NCBI GenBank assembly: GCA_002690925.1
Contig: NZGD01000240.1
Coordinates: 1 to 64,000 of the forward strand
DNA from: Rhodopirellula sp.
GTDB taxonomy: Bacteria > Planctomycetota > Planctomycetia > Pirellulales > Pirellulaceae
Reading direction: 5' to 3'
Length of the DNA: 64,000 nucleotides
The notes under the pieces: generated by a model
The model's database searches: none
What the model was told of the DNA's origin: nothing
What the model saw: the letters and a program-made list of their open reading frames with translations, nothing else
Shown here: positions 9,185 to 16,470 of the stretch, piece by piece
Numbering within the stretch: position 1 is the stretch's first letter
How the letters are laid out: each line of letters begins with the position of its first letter
Program-made: the position numbers and the translations under genes

Positions 9185-9838
9185 TCAGGTGGTATTTTTG
9201 CCTGATCTTTCGGTGCACCAGATATTAAGTGTGACGCAATTGGTTTTCAGGTCGATATTCTGCACTTGGATACGCGAAATGGGCATGCCTGTTCTTTGGA
9301 CGAGATCTGCGCTGAGCTCGTCTGCTTTTTCAGGTGCCAAGAGGTCAAGGCGATCGTACTCGACCACATGCTTTTTGGTTTTCCTTGGAATCAGCTCCTT
9401 CAGGCTGGTGTTTGGTTTTCCATTTGCGACAAACTTTTCCTTTAGAATCGCTGCGATGAGAATCAAGCTGTTCGCTGCCATCAGTTCAGCGTAACTTGTC
9501 TTCTTGTTGGACAAAGAATTGATCACCGCGATGCCAATGACAATGAACAGATAAGTCATTTCCTTGATCGGCAGTGCATTGGTCCGATACCGTAATACAC
9601 CGAAAATCGCGAATAGGCCGAGAGCCATTCCAATGCCCAAGTCCAGTTTTTTCAGTGCAAAACAGATAAAGAAGACTGTGATATTCAGCATGCTTGCTGT
9701 GAATGCAAATTCTCGATCTTTTTGACTTGGCAGGATCGCGAATCGCACGATCAGGGCAAGGATCAGCAGGTTGAAGGCAAAACGGATGAGCATTTTGTAA
9801 ACGTCATCATCGAATAACGGGACTTCCAGAAATTCCAT
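9185..9838 (-). CDS. DUF4956 domain-containing membrane protein
   Basis: This is a 217-residue protein with about four transmembrane helices in residues 15-135 and a cytoplasmic C-terminal domain. The motif GLFAIFGVLRYRTNALPIKEM is the DUF4956 signature. Family members often sit beside VTC-type polyphosphate polymerase or CotH genes, but neither is present here, so the partner is absent or elsewhere. GGAG lies 10 bases before the ATG. The gene is convergent with the laminarinase gene and separated by about 250 bases from the sulfatase gene on the other side. Its function is unknown. Confidence 0.85.
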   Translation of the reverse strand: MEFLEVPLFDDDVYKMLIRFAFNLLILALIVRFAILPSQKDREFAFTASMLNITVFFICFALKKLDLGIGMALGLFAIFGVLRYRTNALPIKEMTYLFIVIGIAVINSLSNKKTSYAELMAANSLILIAAILKEKFVANGKPNTSLKELIPRKTKKHVVEYDRLDLLAPEKADELSADLVQRTGMPISRIQVQNIDLKTNCVTLNIWCTERSGKNTT

Positions 9839-10038
9839 TGATCGTTTGCTCCAGGGCCTGATTAAATGCTTGTGTGTTCGTTGTTATGACGAGTTTGCTG
9901 ATCGTGATGAGCAAGTTTTGAGTTGAGCAGGATCAGGGTTTTTCTGATCCCAGTGCGGCATGAATTGAGGTGCGTTTTGGTCGTTGTGTAAATCTAACAC
10001 AGTATTATGCGGCAGGAATGTAACGTTCGGTAGAACAT

Positions 10039-10060
10039 GCGAAGCTTCATGGGGCTTCGC
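10039..10060. other. Short hairpin downstream of sulfatase gene
   Basis: GCGAAGC at 10039-10045 pairs with GCTTCGC at 10054-10060 across an 8-base loop. It lies 25 bases beyond the minus-strand sulfatase stop. No T-run follows on either strand, so it is at best a weak or factor-dependent terminator. Confidence 0.35.
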
Positions 10061-10084
10061 AGGCGCTGAACTGCATGACCTCCG

Positions 10085-11617
10085 TCAATTTTTAAACGGG
10101 AGCGATGGCGGGGGATCCACTTTCCAGTCGCGATTCTTCCGTGTGCCGTAGTATGGGTAATAGTCCCATAGCACCACCCCACCTGTCTGCCGGGGATCGT
10201 TTGTCTCTTTCAAACGCTTGGCGAGACGATTACGCAGGCGAGTTAGATCTACCGAGTATTTTGGATTGCTGGCGACATTCTTCATTTGCCATGGGTCGGA
10301 TGCTAGATCGTAAAGTTCTTCTGCTGGTCGTAACCCGAACGCGAGTTGATGTAACTTTTGATGGTGTTTGTCGGCGGAGTCCTTCATCATGAGGGTTTTG
10401 GTGGGCGAGGTGTCGATTTCGCCGTAGGGAATCGCGCGGGCACAGACAGAAGCATCAGGACTCCCTGAAGGCCAGCGGCTTGGTTCATGGTTCATTATGT
10501 AAAGGAACTTGGATGTGCGGAGAGCGCGACACGGATAGCCCTTGCCGCCCTTGCGACATCCGTCATGTCGCTCCATGGCGATCAACGCATGGTCTCGAGC
10601 AGGTTTCCGTTTGGAACTCCCGTTTTGCAGAATATCCAAAAGGCTGCGTCCCGTCATTTCTGCCGGTGGGGCAAGACTGGCCATTTCGATGAACGTTGGA
10701 GCCAAGTCACTTAGGTTCACGAAAGCGTCCGAGACTCGTCCAGGGCTTTGAATCCCGCTTCCCCAACGGATAGCAAGTGGTACGCGAGTTCCCGTGTCGT
10801 AGAGACTGGCTTTTGCCCGTGGGAATGGCATCCCATGGTCACTGGTCACGACCACAATTGTGTTGTCCAGTTCACCCAGTTGTTCAAGCAGATTGAGAGC
10901 ACGCTCAACCATTTTGTCGAAATGTTCGACTTCGGTGTAGTAGTCAAGGATGTCGCTGCGAACCAATGAAGTATCAGGAAGAGACTCAGGCACCGTGACT
11001 TTTGATATCTCTTTACCAGCGGCCAGTCCAGCACCTTGCTGGAAGCCGCGGTGGGGTTCATGCGTCCCGAGCCAAAAGCAGAAGGGGGTGTCATTCGGAC
11101 GCTGTTCCAAAAAATCGGAGAAGTTGGAAGCGTAGTCCTTATTTGAAATTCCACGTTTGGGTGTTTGCAATTGGTAACGGGTATATTCTTTCCCTGCTGG
11201 ATTCTCTGTTCTTCCACCTGCTTCCAGACGTCCCGGGCTCCAGCCCTTTCCGGTAAAACCAGTGATGTAACCCTGTTCCTCTAAAATAGCAGGGTAAGTC
11301 GCAAAATGAGCAGGTAGTGTGCTGTGGATGTTCCCTGCTTCTTCAAGACGCCAAATGTGCTGCCCTGTGAGGATTGCACTACGCGAAGGTCCACACGTAG
11401 GGGCATCACAAAAGGCATGTGTGAATCGGATGCCTTCTCTCGCTACCCGATCGAAAGCAGGCGTCTCGATTACCTGGTCACCATTCGCGCCGGTGTGCCA
11501 ATAGCTTTGATCATCTGAAATACAGAACAGAATATTTGGCCGGTCTGCTGGAGTTACAGATGCCATGGTGCAAAAAAGGCAAATTGCAACTGCGATCTTC
11601 AATGTTAGCCTTTTCAT
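10085..11617 (-). CDS. Secreted type I sulfatase
   Basis: This 510-residue exported sulfatase has a signal peptide (residues 1-24, ending SVTPA). The metal-binding start is PNILFCISDDQ, the formylglycine motif is C75-G-P-S-R, and TSDHGMP is the later metal-binding element. The Cys must be oxidised to formylglycine for activity. The open frame runs far upstream, but the ATG at 11617 overlaps the stop of the acylase gene as ATGA and is followed directly by the signal peptide, so it is the start. Translational coupling with the acylase is expected. The substrate is not predictable from sequence: sulfated glycan, or a sulfated lipid given its partners. Confidence 0.93.
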   Translation of the reverse strand: MKRLTLKIAVAICLFCTMASVTPADRPNILFCISDDQSYWHTGANGDQVIETPAFDRVAREGIRFTHAFCDAPTCGPSRSAILTGQHIWRLEEAGNIHSTLPAHFATYPAILEEQGYITGFTGKGWSPGRLEAGGRTENPAGKEYTRYQLQTPKRGISNKDYASNFSDFLEQRPNDTPFCFWLGTHEPHRGFQQGAGLAAGKEISKVTVPESLPDTSLVRSDILDYYTEVEHFDKMVERALNLLEQLGELDNTIVVVTSDHGMPFPRAKASLYDTGTRVPLAIRWGSGIQSPGRVSDAFVNLSDLAPTFIEMASLAPPAEMTGRSLLDILQNGSSKRKPARDHALIAMERHDGCRKGGKGYPCRALRTSKFLYIMNHEPSRWPSGSPDASVCARAIPYGEIDTSPTKTLMMKDSADKHHQKLHQLAFGLRPAEELYDLASDPWQMKNVASNPKYSVDLTRLRNRLAKRLKETNDPRQTGGVVLWDYYPYYGTRKNRDWKVDPPPSLPFKN

Positions 11618-13911
11618 TTTTTCTCTTTCGTCGAGTGCGTTTTTTGACCGGGGTGATACGAACGCAGTGCCGCTTTTATTACGTCGTCTTCGTAGTACCA
11701 CGCCCGTTTGAACTCTTGATTGCTCAGCAGGTTTGCCTGGTCGCGAAAATGAGGTGACCTTGGACTGCCACTTGCTCCGAACGGAACTAACGAGACCGCA
11801 CGGACTCTGTTCTTGCCAAAAGCAATTGCTGACATGTACGAGCATCCAACCACAGCAAACCGCTGTGGACGCAGCAGGGGCACGCTGGGCGTTGAGTAAA
11901 TGGTAAATACTACTCCAAGTGGACCGGGTGCACCTGCACATGGCTGGCTGGCAGCGAAAGGTAGCAAAGAGACTCCCGCTTCCATGGTGTCGGCGCTGTA
12001 CGCTGTTCTTTGTAGACGGTGAACCTCACCCCACGGTAATTTCCAGTCGCCATGGAGTTCTTCAAGTCGCTTCGCCACTCTACCTAAAGCGATCAGCTGT
12101 TTGCGTGGATCACCCTTGTATTCACTCTTGATTCGTTCGGATTGCGAAGTGCCATACAACTCTTCGTACCAGCTTATGCACAGGAGAGCGACTGTCGACG
12201 TTTTGTCCGCTTTTCCATCCCACTTGATAAGAGCATCGAGGTACGGTTCCAATTTTTCAGCGAGCTCGGGCTCACTCTGTTTCATCAGGTTGAATTGACG
12301 TTGCCAATTTAATTTTTCAGTTTTGGGCCAGTAAAGCGTCGAATCAAAGCACAGTTGTTGGTACCAGTCGAAACTGACGTCGTTTGCGTTGGACAGCAGT
12401 TCTCTTGCAAGTTTGCTGCGCCGTTTGTCCACGCTCCAATCACGAACCATGTACTTGGGAAAGTTTTCGCGTTTTGGATTTCCAGAATCGGTTGTGACAT
12501 AAGGTGAACCGTTGCAGTTTTGGACATAGCCTGAAGCCGGGTTCAGAACCTGCGGCAGGTCCTTGAAAGGATGGATCCCTTTCCATTGTGTCGCCGGGTC
12601 GCTTCCATCAACAGTGCGTGTCCAATCGAAACTTTCATCCCTGATGGGCACTGCACCGTTGTAGGCATAGAAAATGTTCCCGTCGCGGTCAGCGTAGGTC
12701 ACATTAAACATGGGGATGGCACATCGAGAAAATGCTTTTTTCCATTCTTGGAAGCTGGTAGCACGAACCATCTCTACGGCTTGATCCAAACGTCCGACAT
12801 CAAACAGGCGGGCTACTTTCGCGACGACAGCCTGTTTGCCGTCGTAGGACATGACTGGTCCTGTTTCAGTCTTGCGAAATGTAACTGTCTTGGTCTTGAC
12901 CATGTTGTTTTGTTTAATGGAAATCGACTCTTGCCACTCCTCTGCTTGGCGGTAACCATCACCGAAACGATACTTAAGGGGATTTGTGGGATGGGTGAAT
13001 TCGATTTTCCATGAGTCAGCTACATCGGGCTGGTTCACCGTATAAGCCCATCCCAGATATTCGTTGTGCCCGAGCACCGGGATTGGATTTCCAAAGAAGC
13101 ACGCACCGGAAAAGCGAAGCGTTTCCTTGCTGTGCAGATGCATTTCGTAGAATTGGCCAATTCCGTACCATGGCTGGTGTGGATTAATGAACAGCATCGC
13201 TTCACCAGACTGAGTTTTATGCGGTGCGATCGCCCATGAATTTGAGCCTGTCGCCTCGCGAACTTCTGACTCAAATTGGTTGGGTGGATCGAACCAGTCC
13301 CAGCTGTAATATGGAAGCTCTTGATCATTGACACTTAGCTTTGCGTCTTCAGGGCGAGGCTTTCTGGCTCCGCTTCCACCATAGGTCATCGTAAGCATCA
13401 AATACCGGTCGATCGCTAGCACATGCCACGCCTCAAACCGCTCAAGCAGACGCGGTTTGACGGATGGGTCGGCCGCCAGGAAGTGATTCACTCCGGCGGC
13501 GAATGCTTGTAGAAGCTTTTGGCTTTCTACGGGTAACTTGGCAAAATCGGCTTCTGAGCGTCTCGCGAGTTCAAAACTGCGTACGAGTAAATCCGTTTTA
13601 AGACCATCTTTTCCCCGTATCTCGGCGTAGCGTCCGATGGCTTGGATCGTGGTGTCCTCAAGCTGCCAGAAATAATCCTCTGCCTGTGCATAGCCAGCGC
13701 CGAAAAGTGTGCTTTCATCCGTGTCGCCAAACAGGTGTGCAACTCCCCATTTATCGCGATGGATCGTGACTTGTTCAGCGAGAGGGGGGCTGGATGAGCG
13801 TTGCTCGCCTTTTCGTAGATCATCTGCAGCTGAAGCGGAGCGTGTTCCAAGACACGACACGATAGTGCAGGCCATAAGGAACGCAATGCCTCGAGATCGG
13901 AAGTCTGTCAT
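11614..13911 (-). CDS. Penicillin acylase-family (Ntn) amidohydrolase
   Basis: This 765-residue protein belongs to the penicillin amidase/AHL acylase family. A signal peptide occupies about residues 1-29 (LMACTIVSCLGTRSASA). Autocleavage before Ser223 in the motif TGSNSW would release alpha and beta chains, with Ser223 as N-terminal nucleophile. Following motifs INPHQPW and VLGHNEYLGWAYTVN are typical. The open frame reaches 14016, overlapping the Mpo1-like gene; the ATG at 13911 puts the signal peptide at the start. The family cleaves amides such as beta-lactam side chains, N-acyl homoserine lactones or N-acyl lipids. Its pairing with a sulfatase through a 4-base overlap suggests both act on one exported substrate. 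Confidence 0.9.
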   Translation of the reverse strand: MTDFRSRGIAFLMACTIVSCLGTRSASAADDLRKGEQRSSSPPLAEQVTIHRDKWGVAHLFGDTDESTLFGAGYAQAEDYFWQLEDTTIQAIGRYAEIRGKDGLKTDLLVRSFELARRSEADFAKLPVESQKLLQAFAAGVNHFLAADPSVKPRLLERFEAWHVLAIDRYLMLTMTYGGSGARKPRPEDAKLSVNDQELPYYSWDWFDPPNQFESEVREATGSNSWAIAPHKTQSGEAMLFINPHQPWYGIGQFYEMHLHSKETLRFSGACFFGNPIPVLGHNEYLGWAYTVNQPDVADSWKIEFTHPTNPLKYRFGDGYRQAEEWQESISIKQNNMVKTKTVTFRKTETGPVMSYDGKQAVVAKVARLFDVGRLDQAVEMVRATSFQEWKKAFSRCAIPMFNVTYADRDGNIFYAYNGAVPIRDESFDWTRTVDGSDPATQWKGIHPFKDLPQVLNPASGYVQNCNGSPYVTTDSGNPKRENFPKYMVRDWSVDKRRSKLARELLSNANDVSFDWYQQLCFDSTLYWPKTEKLNWQRQFNLMKQSEPELAEKLEPYLDALIKWDGKADKTSTVALLCISWYEELYGTSQSERIKSEYKGDPRKQLIALGRVAKRLEELHGDWKLPWGEVHRLQRTAYSADTMEAGVSLLPFAASQPCAGAPGPLGVVFTIYSTPSVPLLRPQRFAVVGCSYMSAIAFGKNRVRAVSLVPFGASGSPRSPHFRDQANLLSNQEFKRAWYYEDDVIKAALRSYHPGQKTHSTKEKK

Positions 13912-13996
13912 TTGGTCTTTGTCAAAACGAAAGTATCGCCTGTCACGCATTTTGTTAGTGGCAAGCTGATGCGAATGATATTGGTGTGCGTTGCTG

Positions 13997-14626
13997 TTAA
14001 TAACGAATCCCAACACGTCGGTAGAGGTCAGCCAGAATCCAGAGTGGACCGATTAAGAGAAACTGCAGGTCATTTGCGAATGCCGGTCGTTTGCCCTCAA
14101 TGTGGTGTCCGATGAATTGGCCCACCCACGCAAGGGTGAACAATGGTATCGCCACTTGCCAGGATTTAAAGCCGATCCACTGTTCAGTGTGGCTGAGAAT
14201 GAAGATCGAAACTGCCGCAAGGATGAGCATTCCGATCGCAAGGGTTGGGGCGAGACGTGTGTAATAGATTGTGGTAAGAAGCACGGTGAGCGTTGCTACG
14301 TTGAACCATGATCCCCAACGGGCGACTTGTAGCGGGACGGGTATGGACCAAAGAAGTCCAAGAATACTGATTACGATCAGTGGCACGCAGATAAAGTGAA
14401 TTTGCTTGTTCAACGTGTTCTGGTGATATCGCGAATACTGATTCAGCCATTGGTCAATAGGCCGCTGCGCGTCCGGATGACTTGGTGTTGCAGCCTGTGG
14501 TTCGCTCTTGAAATTATCCTCGTCTTCATGTTGATCGCGTGATGAGGCAGTTGCAGGACTGCCACTCGAGCCACCCTGTTTGGGCAGCGTTACTCGGATG
14601 GGATTACCACTGTGTTGCGCAGTCAT
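13997..14626 (-). CDS. Mpo1-like (DUF962) membrane protein
   Basis: The 209-residue protein has a polar, probably disordered N-terminal extension of about 55 residues, then a DUF962/Mpo1 domain with four hydrophobic helices. The motifs QWLNQYSRYHQNTLNKQIHF and IGHHIEGKRPAFANDLQFLL match the family's conserved His-containing elements. Yeast Mpo1 is an iron-dependent dioxygenase that shortens 2-hydroxy fatty acids in phytosphingosine breakdown; many bacterial members are annotated only as DUF962. It is followed after 85 bases by the acylase and then the sulfatase on the same strand. This raises the possibility of a shared lipid substrate. The N-terminal extension may be over-called. Confidence 0.85.
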   Translation of the reverse strand: MTAQHSGNPIRVTLPKQGGSSGSPATASSRDQHEDEDNFKSEPQAATPSHPDAQRPIDQWLNQYSRYHQNTLNKQIHFICVPLIVISILGLLWSIPVPLQVARWGSWFNVATLTVLLTTIYYTRLAPTLAIGMLILAAVSIFILSHTEQWIGFKSWQVAIPLFTLAWVGQFIGHHIEGKRPAFANDLQFLLIGPLWILADLYRRVGIRY

Positions 14627-14747
14627 GCCAACTTTGCTGTTCGTGTAACCTGCGGCCGTGCGAGTCGTCTGACAACCCCTGGCGAGATGCGAATTCGAAG
14701 CTTGTTATGTGACGCGTATGGTACACCATTTTGTGTAACAGGACGTA

Positions 14748-14763
14748 TTCACTGAAAAGTGAA
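14748..14763. other. Perfect hairpin after the aldehyde dehydrogenase gene
   Basis: TTCACT-GAAA-AGTGAA is a 6-bp stem with a tetraloop, starting 3 bases past the minus-strand stop codon. No T-run follows on the minus strand. It could stabilise the mRNA end or pause polymerase, but it is not a convincing terminator. Confidence 0.35.
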
Positions 14764-14765
14764 GC

Positions 14766-16445
14766 TCAGCCTGTGGTCGCATGCCAAAGCAGTTTGGCGA
14801 GTCTGAGGGGTGAGGCGTGTACGTAAAGATCCAGTAGATCCCAGGAAACTTTTTCGGGTTGCCGATGTGTCGAGTACCAAATTGGTTTTGGATGCATTCG
14901 CAAAGGGGCGGTGAGGACTGTTTTCTCAGGGCGATTTAGCAGAAACGTGTTGTGTACAAAGCCAATGCCACTTTGAATGTTACGTAAATTTGCTCCAGGA
15001 AAGCCACCCCATGGCGGCGACATCAGCGCGAATGAAATGGCTGTCCACTGATTGATTCCAATGGTGCCGTATTCCAATTTACGCAAAGTTTCATCAAGGA
15101 GCATTGCATGTTTGCGGCGAAATGTATTGGGGACGGTAAGGCTGGCAGCAAGAGTTCCCCAGATGCCTTCGTTAAAAATGTCCTGAACTTGAGCAAGAAA
15201 ATCTGCTTCGTTATCTGAGTCCAGTACTAATTCACCGCATACGCAGGTGAATGATTCTTCGTGAACCAAGTGTGGTGTCGCCTTGGCGTCGATGTCGCGT
15301 TTGATGGTCCAGGGCAGAAAATCACGATTGGCTGGTGGCGCGCCATTAAAGTATTCAAAGCGATCAGCTGCGCCAGGATAGTAAGCATGTCGAGGCGGGG
15401 TTGCCGCTAGAATCGAATCAAGTAAGTCGAGGAACTGTTCCCTCTGTGACCAATGGCGGCACGTGACAATGAGTTTTGTCGCAACGCAATTGAACGATGC
15501 ATTGTTGATGATCGAAGAGGCAATCGTCTCTGCTTGAGCATGTAATTCCGAATTTGAGTAGTGTCCTGGGATGATTGCCCATGGACTGACGTTGCCCAGT
15601 TCACTTGTGATATTCTTTTGCAGAAGTGGACTGCTGATCTCCTTGCGTTTCTCAGCCTCATCGCCTTGCCCCCAGACAATGCAGTCATGAGTGTGGTCTG
15701 ACCCTGTGATGTGAACGGATTGGGCAATTGGATGATTGACCAGTTGCTGTCCTGTTTCGCGACCACCGCGGATGATTCGTAGTACGTTTGAGTCGATCAG
15801 AGGTTTGAACGCCAGTTCAAAATAAGCGGCCAGGTATTCGTTGACCGGATTCATTTTTAAGACAACGGCACAGTTTTCGGTGAAAACTTTGCTGAGCATG
15901 TCGGTTGCTGCAATCGAAGATACATTTCCGGCTCCGAGCACCACGGCAATGGAGGATTCCGGGGTTCCTGTGCGAAATAGTTCGGTGGTATCAGAAAAAA
16001 TATTTTGTTCTGTAATTGATGGATCGAGCCATGTTTCAGCTTTCATTGGCCAGAAAAGCAGCGAGTCATGAAGCTGTCTTGTTGGAAATACCGGGACGCG
16101 ACACTGTCCGTGGTGCTGCGTTACTGGTCCGGGTAAACGGGGGGCTCCACTTTCAGCAATTTCCCGAAGTGACTGTGCCAACAAACGAAGAAATCTGACT
16201 GTTGCAATCGGGCCTCCTGTGATTTCCTCGGCTCTTGCCGGTGAGTCATTGGGGATCTGTTTCGCAGTGCAGGCTGCTTTGACCCACGGTCGGGCAACAT
16301 CACTCACGCCCGCTGCGCAGCGATCAATCAGATGAATACGTTCCTGAAGCGATAGGGTGCGTAGTAATTCTGAGCCCAGTTGAAGCTCTTTGAATAACAC
16401 GTCAAGCGTCGCGTCCGGCAAGTAGACTGAAGTATGGCTTTGCAT
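14766..16445 (-). CDS. Aldehyde dehydrogenase family protein
   Basis: This 559-residue protein has an ALDH-superfamily core. Residues around 190-250 resemble the NAD(P)-binding part (VVLGAGNVSSIAATD, VVLKMNPVNEYL, SVHITGS). The ELGNVSP motif corresponds to the ELGGK element, and NASFNCVATK contains the catalytic cysteine in an FNC context rather than the usual GQxC. The C-terminal NQWTAISFALMSPPWGGFPG resembles long-chain or CoA-type relatives common in planctomycetes. A GTG three bases upstream is possible, but ATG at 16445 is used. It begins 25 bases after the beta-helix/diheme gene and is probably in its operon. The aldehyde substrate is unknown; a fatty aldehyde would fit the Mpo1-like neighbour. 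Confidence 0.87.
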   Translation of the reverse strand: MQSHTSVYLPDATLDVLFKELQLGSELLRTLSLQERIHLIDRCAAGVSDVARPWVKAACTAKQIPNDSPARAEEITGGPIATVRFLRLLAQSLREIAESGAPRLPGPVTQHHGQCRVPVFPTRQLHDSLLFWPMKAETWLDPSITEQNIFSDTTELFRTGTPESSIAVVLGAGNVSSIAATDMLSKVFTENCAVVLKMNPVNEYLAAYFELAFKPLIDSNVLRIIRGGRETGQQLVNHPIAQSVHITGSDHTHDCIVWGQGDEAEKRKEISSPLLQKNITSELGNVSPWAIIPGHYSNSELHAQAETIASSIINNASFNCVATKLIVTCRHWSQREQFLDLLDSILAATPPRHAYYPGAADRFEYFNGAPPANRDFLPWTIKRDIDAKATPHLVHEESFTCVCGELVLDSDNEADFLAQVQDIFNEGIWGTLAASLTVPNTFRRKHAMLLDETLRKLEYGTIGINQWTAISFALMSPPWGGFPGANLRNIQSGIGFVHNTFLLNRPEKTVLTAPLRMHPKPIWYSTHRQPEKVSWDLLDLYVHASPLRLAKLLWHATTG

Positions 16446-16470
16446 CACGTCTTACCCGTAAGTGCTTCTG

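Noticed and set aside
9009..9494. 161-codon plus frame overlapping the DUF4956 gene
   Set aside because: About two thirds is antisense to DUF4956. The remainder lies in a convergent intergenic stretch without a start signal.
11618..11941. N-terminal extension of the sulfatase
   Set aside because: It would overlap the acylase gene by more than 300 bases. The ATGA start followed by a signal peptide is far better.
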